A stretch of 64,000 nt of DNA from Dipteris shenzhenensis (GCA_047967505.1 CM106539.1), one strand, 5' to 3'; positions 1 to 11,018 are shown, numbered from the stretch's first letter. Notes: a model not told the origin generated them from the letters alone. Translations and numbers: made by a program.

Positions 1-386
1 TTTAGTTGGGTCATAATGCTTTTGATTTCGTTGACAAAATGTGCCATGGATTCATTGAAGCTCATGTGCAACCCATAGAATTCAATCTTAAGATGAATTT
101 CTTGGTTTTTGTCTTTTGCACCAAACATTGTGTTCAACTCATCCCATGCATCTTTGGCATGATCCTTGGAGTCTATATGATGAATTATGTTTGGACCCAA
201 GTGCAAACCAATGAGTGATAGTGTTGCTTCATCTTTTTCCTTCCAGGCATCATTTTGTGCAGTGGGTATGTCTTCTTTTACAGTCTTCCAAAGTTTTTGA
301 TGCATTAGGAAATACCTCATTTGTGTAGACTAGGTGTGAAATCCTTCCCCAGTGAACTTCTCAACAGTTGGGGTGCGTACTGCCAT
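1..386 (-). pseudogene. Ty1/copia gag N-terminal relic (runs off the left edge)
   Basis: Read on the minus strand from ATG at 386, the frame gives MAVRTPTVEKFTGEGFHT, one in-frame TAG where Trp is expected, then STQMRYFLMHQKLW and further on ATLSLIGLHLGPNIIHHID and DAWDELNTMFGAKDKNQEIH. This is the layout of the copia gag domain (UBN2-type capsid): an early WxxxM..L element, a middle AT.SLI.L segment and an AWDEL segment. The product would be the capsid protein of a retrotransposon. The single stop and the lack of any downstream pol in the window mark it as a relic, although its remainder may lie left of the window. It abuts a Ty3/gypsy RT end at about 410, so two retroelement classes are fused here. 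Confidence 0.8.
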
Positions 387-409
387 TGCAAAGGTCTTAC
401 CAGTTGAAG

Positions 410-1045
410 ATCCAGACAAGCCTAAGAATATATGTAATTCTTTAGGTTTGTAAGATGTGGCCATTTCAATATGGCCCTTAGCTTTTTAGAACCCATATGA
501 ATCTATTATTGGGATATAATATGCCCAAGTACTTAACTTCTTTTGCAAAATAATTCACATCTGGATTCTTTAGCCAAAAGAGAGTTATCTCTATGTAATT
601 AGAACACTTTTTGCAAATGTTCTATATGTTTTTTCCTCATTTTACTATAGATAAGGATATCATTTAGAATCCTACAATAAATTTTTCTAAAAATGGCCTC
701 TATACATTGTTTATAAGTGCCATAAAAGTTGTCAGAGCATTTTTAAAACCAAACGGCATTAGTCTGAATTGATAATGCCCGTACCTAGAACAAAATGATG
801 TCTTAGGGACGTCCTCTTCTCTTTTGTACTTGGTGATATCTTGATCTTCAGTCAATTTTAGTAAAATATTTTTCCCCTTGCAATTGATCAAAGAGCTCAT
901 CAATGCGAGGCATAAGATACTTATTTTTTATCGTGATTTTATTTAAATCTCAATAATCTATACATATACGCACAATATCATCCTTTTCTTTATGAGTAAA
1001 ACCAGTGCAGACCACTTGGTTGAATTTGGACCTTCCTAAGGTATT
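410..1045 (-). pseudogene. Ty3/gypsy reverse transcriptase relic
   Basis: On the minus strand the RT can be followed through several frames: RICIDY[23 protein letters not shown] at about 965-890, then SFCSRYGHYQFRLMPFGF at 800-740, then ILNDILIYSKMRKKHIEHLQ at about 660-600, and finally GHIIS and PKELHIFLGLSG near 420. The catalytic DD box has become ND (family form IDDILIYS). At least one CGA-to-TGA stop and two frameshifts are present, so no active enzyme is made. Order and spacing match the palm and the start of the connection region of Ty3/gypsy pol. It belongs with the protease and gag pieces upstream on the same strand. Confidence 0.9.
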
Positions 1046-1479
1046 AAATTAATTATGTTTTGACCTTAAGTGCTTCCATTTAACTAATTCTATGTGGGGG
1101 TTTATAAACAAGTGTAGATCTACGAATTATGTCTACCTTATGATATATTTCTCTCTTGGGGGGTAAACCATCAAGCAGATGGAAAAACATCTTTAGATTC
1201 AACCATTAAATCATTGAAAGAAGATCTATACTTCTTAATATTATCAAGAACAATTTTACTGCTTTCTCATGTAGAAGAGATAAAATCTCTAATAAAAGTA
1301 AGTTCAGAGAGATATTCCTCGCATTCTTGTTGGTGTAGAAGTCATTCCAATTCCATCGAACAAATAAGTGGACAATTGGACACATCATGTTCTCCTTGAA
1401 TTTATAGGACTTCTACCACATTTTTTTAAAATAATAGAGTTATTCAAATAACCCCGCTACTGCTGCAAGTGATGCCCAA

Positions 1480-2041
1480 GACTATACAACTATTCTTGAC
1501 CCATGACAACATCAATTCTATTGACATGCATAATTTGGAAATCCAAGGCATCCTGATAGCATTGAATGTCCACCTCTACACAATGTATCATGGTGTCCAC
1601 CTCTACCACATGGAGTATCATGGTGTCCCACACATTTTTATCATTGCTCTTTGCTAAAGAGACCACATATTTATGGGCAGTCGAACTCTTACGCAACTTC
1701 AATTTCTTAACTAATCAATAGTTTAAGAAATTGTGTGTTGCACTATCATTGACCACAACTCTTACTTTTCCCCTAAATTTCTCCATGCATCCTCTTTAAG
1801 TCATGAGGACTAAAAGTGGGTTGCCATATTGTCGATGATAGGCAAGACATGTGGGTGCTATCCTCATAATAAATCTCTACCTCACTGTACTTTTTAATAT
1901 CTTTAAGATGTAACACCTATACTGCGTGTATTTATTTTTGTGAAGGTTTATATGGGGCTTTAGCTCCCACCTATTTGTTTCTAGGGCAATCCCAAGCAGC
2001 GTGATCTTTGCCTAAAAATTTAAAGCAATGACTTTTTTGCT
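1480..2041 (-). pseudogene. Ty3/gypsy protease and zinc-knuckle relic
   Basis: Minus-strand reading at 2041-1974 gives SHCFKFLGKDHAAWDCPRNK followed by a stop. This is a CCHC nucleocapsid knuckle in which the second Cys has become Phe. At 1766-1722 it gives RVVVNDSATHNFLNY, the aspartic-protease active site of gypsy elements, with DSA in place of the usual DSG. The intervening DNA has lost its frame. The pieces sit between gag (2571-2230) and RT (1045-410), the normal gag-PR-RT order, so they are parts of one element. Function would be RNA packaging and polyprotein cleavage; both are inactivated. Confidence 0.75.
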
Positions 2042-2229
2042 TTGCCTTTTCATAATCCTCTCATAATCCTCTTTTTAAAAGAGGATACCTTTCTATTTGA
2101 GGTTTCTTGGGCAGTGCCTGAGAAACTTCCTTCTTGAATAGCCCCTTCCTTTTAAGATTGGGAAATTTATCGAATCTAGGGACGAAAATAATTTGTTCTG
2201 AAGTTCCAACTCTAGATTTCCCTATAGTG

Positions 2230-2571
2230 TCATTCTATATCTGATTTCCATGTAGTGTCATTGTATGCTTGGGCATATTTGATGGTGGCTTCCTCTAAGG
2301 TCTTGGGATAATTTCTTCTCACCTCAACCTTGTAGGAGTCCTTTAGACTCCTTACAAATTCCCTTATCTTTTGGAATTCATTGATTGCCTTTAACTTAAG
2401 GACTACATGTATTGGACTAATGCTATAGTTATCACATGCTTCCCATGCCCTTTCTAGCTCATTCTCCAGTAAGAAGTCTTTTAAAAGAGATTTCTCAAAC
2501 TTAGCCCAATACTTGGGGATCCTATTAGTTTCCATGAGGCTTATACCACCATTTATATGCTTTTTTTCCAA
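2230..2571 (-). pseudogene. Ty3/gypsy gag (retrotrans_gag) fragment
   Basis: A 113-residue open frame reads WAKFEKSLLKDFLLENELER near its start, then a helical segment with LKLKAINEFQKIREFVRSLK and a terminal YPKTLEEATIKYAQAY. The W..F...L.. pattern, the FV.SL region and the A...A tail match the capsid-like gag domain of Ty3/gypsy elements. It ends about 190 bp before the zinc knuckle. No upstream LTR or PBS was recognised on the right side (2600-3200), so the 5' end is missing or too decayed to see. Confidence 0.8.
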
Positions 2572-2699
2572 GGGAAAGGCTTTCTTGCATGACTTGATTT
2601 TCAGTAGGAGTTTTGAGTCGATGGAAGTCTTGCCATTTGTGCAAGAACGTATTTATGGCATCCTTATTTCTTTATTTTTCTTCCTCATTAAATATTGAT

Positions 2700-3270
2700 T
2701 GCTTTAAGCCCTTAAGAATGTTGGAGGTTTCTTTTAGGGGAGAGGTAGTCACCTTAATTTGACTTAGAGGAGTTGATGATTTTAGTACAAGCAATACTAA
2801 CACCAACAATTCAGCTCATTTTTTATGTTTTTTTCGATTTTGATATTTTTTCCCAAACTTTGATATACATCGAAAACGGTGTCTATATTAGCGTTGATAA
2901 GTAAGTGTCAAAAATAACATTGTTATTTAAGTCAAAATTTATGTCGATATACAGACTTTGATGCTAATAGCAAGCTTATATAGACACTCTTATTGATGGT
3001 TACTAAGTTTTCTTCAGTCCGCTTTCAATGCTTTTTTTGACGGTACTATCAACTCTAGGATACAAGTTTTAATGACAATATCAACACTGGTAAAACATCT
3101 CAAAGCCTTATCGATGCTAATGTTGAAGGTTTATTTTGTGTACAAAATTTTTCTAGGTATATTAGGGCTTGGCCAAGCCCTAATCTGCCCTTTTATAAAG
3201 GTATGTATTATATAAAAGAATATGGTACTGGCGATTGTATTGTATTATTTAGAATTGTTCATTACAAAAT
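2700..3270. other. Gene-free stretch with TE-like subterminal sequence
   Basis: No gene is visible. The DNA at 2850-3130 is AT-rich and repeats short forms such as GATGCTAAT and GTGTCAAAAATAA. Similar wording recurs at 5960-6000 and 37800-37990, which suggests subterminal repeats of a DNA transposon enclosing the relic at 3278-4260. I could not define terminal repeats. Confidence 0.3.
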
Positions 3271-3277
3271 TGTCCTA

Positions 3278-4260
3278 TTACATTATATGAGGTAAAATAT
3301 TGACACTATATACAGGTCTGCACTGTCTCCATATGTCCGTCATCAACAGACAGATGGTTAGAATGTAGTAACTAGTCCCTGTCGCTCCCATCCTTGTCCT
3401 CATCCTCTCCACTCCCACTGGTGCCCTCTCCACTATCATCACCCCCATTGGTGCCCTCTCGACATGATGCAGCATCCTCCTGGCGAGCATCTCTCAAGTA
3501 TTCATCTCTACCATCCTGTTCAACCAGTCAGCACATGATTTGCATGGTTAGTATATATATCTTTGAGAGCATTCCTTAAAAGATAAATGTAGTAAGGGCT
3601 TACATTGAGGAGTAGTACAAATTCTCCTGTCTCCACAAGCAGGTTCATTAGAGCTTTCGTGTTGTTGTATGCATACCTGTACTCCTCATCCATACATTCT
3701 CGGCCCATTTTCATAAACTAAAATCATAAGAATACATGTTAGTTTTAGTGATTGGCATGCTACCCACAATTATATAATAAAAGCATGAAAGAAGAGGTAT
3801 TTACAAAAAAGTTTTCGAACATGTCCCTTCTGCCAAAGCCCAAGTGGGATTGCACCACTTTACAAGCCCATGCATTCAGTTTATAACTCGAGTACCTATG
3901 GAATCCATTAGTCATTTGTACTCCCTATTAACCTCATAGGGGAGGGTGGTAGAAGTTTGGGAGTTAGCTTGACTCCCCCCAACAGCAGTGCATGTACCAG
4001 AGCCCGATCTTCTATGCCAATGATGGCTCTTTCTCTCCCTAGGTCCACCTTTGGCGTTGCCTTGGGAGTTCTCTACAAAGGCTAGTAGACCGGAAACTCC
4101 ATTTCTCTCCTTGTCCCACTTGCCCAGGAGTCTTTCCCTAGTATTGGGATCTAGCTTCATGAGTGATTTGCGAGCCTTCTCCATACTACTACCCAAGGTA
4201 GTACTATTGGAGGACGGCCACTTCTTACCACTTGATCCTCCGCTCAGCATCCGTCACTAA
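3278..4260 (-). pseudogene. Unidentified spliced gene relic, probably transposon-borne
   Basis: I do not recognise this protein. Read on the minus strand it opens with MLSGGSSGKKWPSSNSTTLG and a basic, Ser-rich segment to about 3912. A second frame continues HRYSSYKLNAWACKVVQSHL and GFGRRDMFENFF up to a GTAAAT donor-like site near 3808. After TTTTAG it resumes as FMKMGRECMDEEYRYAYNNT and KALMNLLVETGEFVLLL, then another likely donor. The pieces look like exons of one protein because frames and splice-like borders fit. A one-base shift near 3905 and stops in the rest argue that it is decayed. Flanking AT-rich repeats suggest it is cargo or an accessory gene of a DNA element; a host gene fragment is the alternative. 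Confidence 0.4.
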
Positions 4261-4502
4261 AACAAAAGGGGAGGGTTTATTTAAACTTTTGAAAAGATTT
4301 AATTTTAACTTTAGAATGCATTCTAGTTACACATGCATATGCTTAAAGGTAAGAAGCATATGCTGAAAGCTTTGAAGCATATGCATAAAGCTTAAAGCTT
4401 TAAAGCATATGCATAAAGTTGTGAAGCATGTGCTTCAAATTGGGCATAAAGCTTCAAGGGAGAAAACATAAGAAAACAAAAAGGGAGAAAACATAATAAA
4501 AC

Positions 4503-4768
4503 AGAGGCCAAGCGTGAAGAAAAATTCATCATCACTTGTTTCTCTTGATAGTCTTGAATGGACTCGCTTCCTACCTTGCTATCTTAATTGAGAGGGTCTT
4601 TTGTATTTCTTTCCTTACACGCACTATGTTGGTGGGATGGTTGGTGCTCCAGCACTTGGCATATGAAGATTAAGATAATCTATGGATTACGATAGCAAGG
4701 GAGGGCGTGAGTCCAATTAAGAATATGAAGAGAAACAAGTGATGATGATAACTTTTTCATGCTTGGCC
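4503..4768. repeat. Imperfect inverted repeat (foldback), arms about 100 bp
   Basis: The left arm (4503-4605) contains GAGGCCAAGCGTGAAGAAAA, CATCATCACTTGTTTCTCTT and CTTGCTATCTTA. The right arm (4665-4768) contains the complements in reverse order: GATAGCAAGGGAGG, AGAGAAACAAGTGATGATG and CATGCTTGGCCTC. The loop is about 60 bp. Such a structure fits a MITE-like foldback or an RNA hairpin source. Confidence 0.7.
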
Positions 4769-4869
4769 TCAAAAAAAGCTTAAAGCTTTGAAGGATATGC
4801 ACTGTATTTTATCTTAAAGCTTTATGGATATACATAAGTAAAGCTTAAAGCTTTAAAGGATATGCTTAT

Positions 4870-5003
4870 TTCTCGGAAGGGGAAGGGAAGCATGTTTTCA
4901 GGAAGGGTGAGGATTCCAGGTCATCACAATGTTGAAGTCTCCATCCACTTCAACACTATGTTTCCTGGAATCCCTGCCCCTAAATGAATGTCCCCGAGAA
5001 TAC
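4870..5003. repeat. Short hairpin, precursor-miRNA-like
   Basis: GGATTCCAGG followed by CATCACAATGTTGAAGT pairs with ACTTCAACACTATGTTTCC and TGGAATCC across a loop of about 9 nt. The stem extends outward through TCTCGG...GGGG and CCCCGAGA. Stem length and bulges are compatible with a plant miRNA precursor, but nothing shows transcription. Confidence 0.35.
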
Positions 5004-5255
5004 TCACTCTTGGATAAATGCATACATTTGTTTTAAAATCTTTGAAGCATATTAAGTTTTATGCATAAAGCTTAAAGCTTTAAATCATATGCATATGCAT
5101 ATGCTTTATGGCTTAGGCATATGATAATTCAACTTATTAAACATACATTTGTTTTGAAAGAAAGAGAAATCATATGTTTCAAGCCTATTTCTTAAAAACA
5201 TACATTCATAAAGCCTAACAGTCATTGTAAATTCAACTATAAACATACATACATT

Positions 5256-5810
5256 TTGAAACAAAGGGAGGAAAAGGACAAAAGAGAAAATAGGAAAAGA
5301 GAAAAGGGAAACGAAGGGAGGGATGCAAGGGAGGGAGGGAAAGGGAAAGGGAAGGGAGGGAAAGGAGCAAAGGGAGAAAAGAGAGAAGAGAAGTGGGAAA
5401 GGGAAGAAGGACAAGGAGAGGGAAGAAGAGAGAAAATGAAAATATAGAAGAAAGAGAAAAAACAAGAGAGAAAGGGAGAAAGCAAAATAAAAGGGAAAGG
5501 GAAGGGAAGGGATAGGGAAGGGGAAGGGAAGGGGAAGGAGAGGAAAAGGGAAGGAAAGGGAAAGGGCTATGTGAAACGGATAGAAAGGGAATTGAACGAA
5601 AATAGAAGAAAGGGAAAAGGGAAGGGAAGGGAAAGGGAAGGGAAGGGAAGGGAAAGGGGAAGGAATGGAAAAGGGAAGGAAAGGGAAAGGGAAAGGGAAA
5701 GGGAAGGGGAAGGGGAAGGGAAGGGAAAGGGAAGGGAAAGGGAAAAGGATGGAAAGGGAAAGTGAAGGAAAGGGAAAGGGAAAAGTGAAAGGAATCAAAG
5801 AAAATCGACA
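5256..5810. repeat. 555-bp homopurine (GGGAAA) tract
   Basis: The plus strand is almost purely A and G, built from GGGAAAGGGAAGG units. Long frames on both strands here, Phe/Pro/Ser/Leu on the minus and Lys/Glu/Arg/Gly on the plus, are products of the composition and not genes. Such polypurine mirror-rich DNA can adopt triplex (H-DNA) forms. Confidence 0.9.
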
Positions 5811-6279
5811 TACCTAGTAGAAAGGGATGCTTGCAAGGTGTGGTGGCCATCGTTAGTGGTGGAGAGGTGCTTCCAAGCTGTGGTGGGCTAGACAAGTTGT
5901 AGAGGATCAGTGAAGGATGGAAGAGTAGAATGAAAGCGGCACGATTGGGTTTTACTTCCCACAATATCGATATTACCGTCACTAAAAGTGTCGAAAATAA
6001 ATTAAACTCATTTTTGGGGGTTTAGGGTATTTAATATAAAGATTGAAATGCAAATCCCTAGTCCAAGTCTTCACAGTGTTGATAAGGTGATAGCATGAAA
6101 TGGGATGTGAAGTTTAAAACCTATGGCATTGTTTTAGAGTTTGTTACCATTTTAATTGAACCAGGATGTTGTCGATCGACGATGTCGGTTTTCCATGGCC
6201 ATATTCGGAATCCATTCACGAAACGGGATGAAAGTTAATAGTCCTCTAATTCACAATGGTACAAAGATTAAACTATTGT

Positions 6280-7222
6280 GGCCATTGGGTCCCATTTGCA
6301 TGACTAGAATACCACTAGTGCATTATTTTGAACTAGAAGAGGGGAATCATGGGTAGAAACATGGAAATTTTTGTTCTTCACCATGAAAATGGGATTTGAT
6401 GGCCATTACAATTTGAATGTGCCTTAAACCAGGTGAGTTTGAATCCCTTGCAAAGTATTGTGGCCATCGGGCCCCATTTGCATGACTAGAACACCACCAG
6501 TGCATTATTTTGAACTAGAAGAGGGGATGCATGGGCAAAAACATGGAAATGTTCATTCTTGACCATGGAAATGGGATTTGATGGCCATGATACTTTGTAC
6601 GGGCCTCAAAATAGGTGAGTTTGAGTCCCTTGCAAAGTATCATGGCCATCAAGTCCCATTTGCATGACTAGAAGACCAACAGGGCATTATTTTGATACGT
6701 GGTAAAAAAGTGATGCGAATCCTTTAAAAAGACACATTTTCTTACACCAAATGCAATAGTACCTAGAAAGACTCAAAATCACTTAGTTTTAGTCCTATAA
6801 AAACTATCATGGCCATAAAATACCATTTGCATGGCCAAGAACAAACATTTCCATGTTTTTGCCCATGCATCCCTTTTCTAGTTCAAAATAATGCACCAGT
6901 GGTGTTATAGTCATGCAAATGGGACCTCATGGCCATGATACTTTTCAAGGGACTCAAAATAACCTATATTAATGCCCACGAAAAGAATCATGGCCATCAA
7001 ATCACATTTGCATGGTCAAGGACGAGCATTTCCCTGCTTCTAATTCAAAATAATGCACTAGTGGTGTTCTAGTCATGTAAATGGGACCCAATGGCCACAA
7101 TACTTTTCAAGGGAATCAAAATCACCTGGTTTGAGGCCTGTGCAAAGTATCATGGGGATCAAATCCCATTTGCATGATCAAGAACAAACATTTCCATGAA
7201 TTTGCCCATGCATCCCCTTCAA
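6280..7222. repeat. 182-bp repeat arranged as an inverted array
   Basis: Forward units start at 6280, 6462 and 6643 with GGCCATYRRGYCCCATTTGC, then CTAGAAGAGGGG, CATGGAAAT and GGGATTTGATGGCCAT. After a spacer around 6710-6800, the same unit runs in reverse complement to about 7222, e.g. CTAGTTCAAAATAATGCACC near 6878. Each unit also carries internal complementarity, GATGGCCATGATACTTTG against AAAGTATCATGGCCATC. No coding capacity was seen. Confidence 0.85.
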
Positions 7223-7228
7223 CGATTT

Positions 7229-7267
7229 AAAAAGTACGTTTTTAAAAATAAAAATACGTACTTTTTT
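7229..7267. repeat. Short perfect-end palindrome AAAAAGTACG...CGTACTTTTT
   Basis: AAAAAGTACG and CGTACTTTTT flank an A/T spacer immediately beside the inverted array. It may be one terminus of the element that follows, or a simple cruciform. Confidence 0.55.
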
Positions 7268-7379
7268 ATTAAAGATCGCGGCCTGATGCCCTAAATGCAA
7301 AAAAATGCAATTCTTTACATCGACTGTCATCGAGAGCATACCACACAGTTTATACTCTTATCACACAGTATCATGACCT

Positions 7380-7700
7380 GACTACTGCGTGGTATCTATA
7401 CCTACCAAGCAGTATCATTTATCCCACATGGTCCCGCATCTACATCGAACTGTTTTTTTTAGGGTGCCATGATACACCATTGGTAACCTACCTATACTAC
7501 CACGATACACCACCAGTAACCTACCAGTAACCTACCTATACCATGTGGTAAATGTCATATCGACATGTGGGAGACCCTGGATCATTCGATTCAGAAGGAT
7601 ACACAATCCTGAACGTTGGCATACCGTGAGGTACAGGACGGTACCACGCGGTGCAGCGACAAAATCCTATAAAAGGACCCTGCTCCTACCACTACCGCCC
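7380..7700 (+). promoter_or_regulatory. Promoter-like region with TATA box at 7668
   Basis: TATAAAAGG at 7668-7676 is a strong TATA box. Upstream are repeated short elements, GATACACCA (7471, 7503) and AGTAACCTACC (7513-7540), and ACCACRCAGTAT-like words near 7340-7410. Downstream a pyrimidine-rich leader follows (CCACTACCGCCCCACC). No convincing ORF starts after it; a (GA)n tract and 1 kb of noncoding DNA follow. It could be the U3/R part of a solo LTR or a promoter of a noncoding transcript. Confidence 0.4.
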
Positions 7701-7881
7701 CACCAAAACCTATCGCTTTTCATCGCTTTCTTTCGTAGTTTGTCTCCAAAGCCTTTTGGTGAGATTCTATAGCCTTTAGTGTCGATCAATCGGGCCAGGT
7801 GATGACCTACCTCGGTCGGTCAAATTCACCTAGCGTGGCTGACTGTCAATAGGTTATTTGAGAGAGGTAAAGAGAGGGAGT

Positions 7882-7884
<3 letters not shown>

Positions 7885-7952
<68 letters not shown>
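7885..7952. repeat. (GA)n microsatellite
   Basis: About 34 uninterrupted GA dinucleotides, in the putative leader downstream of the TATA box. GA/CT tracts are common in plant 5' leaders. Confidence 0.95.
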
Positions 7953-7954
<2 letters not shown>

Positions 7955-7957
<3 letters not shown>

Positions 7958-9238
7958 TAGAGAGAGGGAGAGATGCCAGCTTCTATCTCAGTCATAGGCT
8001 AAGAGATTATCCGCTTCAGCTGATCAAATTCGCCTCGCCTCGATTGATGTGTAATAGTAAAGATCGAAGTCAGGTGATGGCTCACATCTACCAGTCGGTT
8101 CCCCTTGCTTTAATCTTCTTATATCATATCTATCTATGTACATAGGTGTCAGTAGAGCCGGGTTTTATCCAAATGATGGCCCGCTTTTGCCAGTCATCCT
8201 CCTGATAAAACTCTTCCCAACTGAATGTGTGATTGGCAAATCTGATCTAGATCATCTTGGATATGTGATGCTGTTATATGTTTCTTGTTCTTGCCTCCAC
8301 TAGCTACCTGCTATAGATTGACACTCGATAGTGACTTTACAAAATTTGCTCTATAATAGTATAAGATCACATAGTGATTGCTATAGTAGTGGATTATGTC
8401 AAGAGATCACGAATTACTTAATGTAATATACCATTACCTTGAAAAGTTAGTGGTTTATTTCTAAGGATCGGAAGTTATTTAGAAATGTTAATGATGTTGC
8501 ATGTTGCACGTTTCTTTTGAGTGGTTTACACCAGCATTACAATTTTGCATGTGTATTTGAGATGTTCTTTATTTTGAAGTTTGAGTGCTTTAAAAACAAT
8601 TATTGCATGCACTAGATCACTACACTATCTACACACTCATCTTTGATGGTGGCAACACAAGAGCAGTTGAAGACTGAGATTCAGATGCTTTCCCATTAGA
8701 CAACGACACTTGATAGGATTGAGTGATGAAGAAATCCGTGCCCATGCAAGCTCAAAATTTCTACGCAATCAAACGGTATCCCGAATACTTGACCTTATTT
8801 ACATGAGCTGGATTGATCGCGAATGGCACAGTTGGATGTTATGTTTGGAGATCCAATAGGACAATGGGAATTATATGCAAAGGTGAGCAATGTAGCCTTG
8901 CCTATCAATGCAGAGGACAAGCTTGCACTCGGGACGACTGAATGGAAGGCGTCGTAGATATCTATTCGTAGAAAAAACCAGAAGAAGAAAGGGTCCTTTA
9001 GAAGGCAACAATTAGTGCCCTGGTCCATATGACCAAGATGGTTATTGGTCCAGAAGCAAATGCTGACCCAAGCCAAGCTGAAGGGAGAGCACATATATGT
9101 ATTGCATTTGCCGACATGGGCTCCCACACAGTACATTTTCCATTGCAAGCATTGACCTTGCACAAGCTGGTGGGAAAGGGAGGAGAAGGGAAGGTATTTA
9201 GGATATAGGTTGTCGGCATCCCAGGTCTTAGGCCAGGG
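7955..9238. other. Gene-free stretch
   Basis: I see no gene, RNA or clear repeat here. The phrase GGTGATGRCYYRC recurs near 7800, 8073 and 8170, which may be a decayed short tandem motif. The open frames at 8795-9315 on the minus strand show no recognisable domain. Confidence 0.4.
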
Positions 9239-10636
9239 TCATTGTTTGCTTGGGTGTAGCCATTTTTGGTGAGATTCAAGGACTTTTCTATATATGGGTA
9301 TCTTGCATGACCCATAACTTATGCATTGCTCAATGGAATTCAGCAAACTTTGTCTTCAAGTTGTAGTACAATTTCAAACTTGAACATGAGAGCAAAAAAT
9401 AATGGAATAAGGATTTGGAACGAGACCATTTAAGAATTATAAGTGCTATGTTGCATGTGAAGCATGCATCCTGAAGACTATAGAATATAGCAATTTATTC
9501 AAAAACATCAAAAGTTTGTTCTATATATACATGCAACCAAGTAATCATTCTAAAGCACACTATGTGAGCTTCTCCTCAACCCAAGGACACACTTAAATGA
9601 GATCATTGTTTATGGGTTAATGGGCCTCCAATGTTGTGCTAAAGTGATGCATACCCATTTGAGGGCACACTCCATAACTTTCTTTTGATTTGTTGAAAAC
9701 CAAAACGGATTGAAAATTTGGAATCCAAACTATTGGGACTAGTGCATGGTAGTCTTAAAACATTGCTAGTTGTTGGTATTGGTATTTAGATTCACCCTAA
9801 AATGGAAGAAGTTGGAAAAGTGCAATTTGTGCATGTGCAAAGATATTTTAATAAATCCAACACTATTTACAATTTTGAATTGTTTCTTTTTCCATGCACT
9901 TGCTTGCTATATGGCTCATAAGCATGCCAAAGGTCATTGCATTTAATAATACATAGCATTGAACCTGATAGCATGCCCTTTGGCCTATTTGTGTTTTGAA
10001 GCATTTTAGGCCACATTGCACTTGTTTGGGATATCCAATTCTGCTGACATGTATCGTCAGAGGGGGAAAGACCGACGGCTGAAATTTTGCTATTCCCACG
10101 AATTTTAAATTTTTATAGCTCCCGCCTATCAAATCTTGGAAGATTTAAGTACCTGCAACCTGCCCACACCCTACAAATGCCTTGCAACCCACACGCACCT
10201 CAATGTGACCTTGCACAGACTTTGGTTTTCCATTTTCTTCTTTTGGGTAAGTTGTCTTCTATTCTTTGCTTGCCTCACCAGCTAGCTTCTCTGGGTGTAG
10301 TCTAAACTTGGTCATGGCCATGGCATCAATGGAAACATGCAGCTCGCCATGGCTTGCAAGAGAAGCAGATAGAGGCTGTGAGATAGGAAAGCCGAAAAGC
10401 TAGGTCAAGGCATAAGAAATAGAGTGCAGGTCGAGGAAAGCATTGGCACGGTATCGAATCGGCAATGGAAGATAATTTTGTAACATCTGTGAAGGGAGAA
10501 ACAATGAGAACAAAGAAGACTCCTTACAGAGCAGTAGCAAGAATCGGTTGTAGATGCACGCATTCGATTATTGCCATCGAAGAAAAGAACACGAGCTGTG
10601 GTGTCATGATTGGTGGGAGCATTTGAGGCAGCAACA
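9239..10636. repeat. Dispersed repeat R1, copy 1 (left part)
   Basis: This segment is collinear with 50748-52165, for example TTGCTTGGGTGTAGCC and CTTATGCATTGCTCAATGG near the start and TGGAAGATA...TTGCCA near the end. Both copies have small indels and no long ORF. Copy 1 is interrupted at 10636 by an LTR element and resumes at 13571. R1 is about 1.5 kb, unclassified, and clearly older than the LTR insertion. Confidence 0.9.
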
Positions 10637-11018
10637 TGTTGAGAGTTGTGGTGCCATGAGCACATAGATTAAAGGCTAAGGTATGGTATAGGAAAGAATT
10701 AAAGTAGCCACCCTAGGATGTGGACTACATGATGTGGAGATGTGGATTGAGGATATCCACAAGAAGAGATGTGGACCAGAGGATCCCACATATGTTGACT
10801 ATTCAAAGGGCACTCTCTATAAGAGGCCTATCATGTATGTTGACTATTCAAAGGGCACTCTCTATAAGAGGCCTATCATGTATTGTTGAGAACACACATT
10901 GCAAGAGATATAGTTTTGCTATCTCCCTCTCATGTCTTATTTAGTGTGCTTTGAGCCTCTGTAGTTCTTATGCTCATCTAGTTGCACTAGCTTTAGCATG
11001 AGCTTGCATTCTTTGACA
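10637..11018 (+). repeat. 5' LTR (382 bp, with 45-bp tandem duplication)
   Basis: It starts TGTTGAGAG and ends TTTGACA. It contains two tandem copies of a 45-bp block carrying TATGTTGACTATTCAAAGGG and CTCTATAAGAGG; the 3' LTR has only one. The block includes the likely TATA box, so the core promoter is doubled in this LTR. Confidence 0.93.

Larger units (their letters stand above)
4320..5115. repeat. Dispersed palindromic AAGCTT/CATATGC repeats
   Basis: The motif AAAGCTTAAAGCTTTAAAGC with CATATGCATA recurs at about 4380, 4790, 4845 and 5060, on both sides of a foldback. Both motifs are self-complementary. No coding frame survives in this stretch. The array may be a decayed tandem satellite or the arms of a miniature element. 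Confidence 0.6.

Noticed and set aside
5106-5982. Long minus-strand frames (230 and 249 codons) rich in Phe, Pro, Ser and Leu
   Set aside because: They translate a homopurine low-complexity tract; the amino-acid content follows from GGGAAA repeats and no domain or splice signal is seen.
8795-9315. Minus-strand ORFs of 122 and 105 codons
   Set aside because: No recognisable domain, overlapping in two frames and lacking gene-like context.
10720-10944. 74-codon plus-strand ORF with an internal peptide repeat
   Set aside because: It lies in the 5' LTR; the peptide repeat is the 45-bp promoter duplication.
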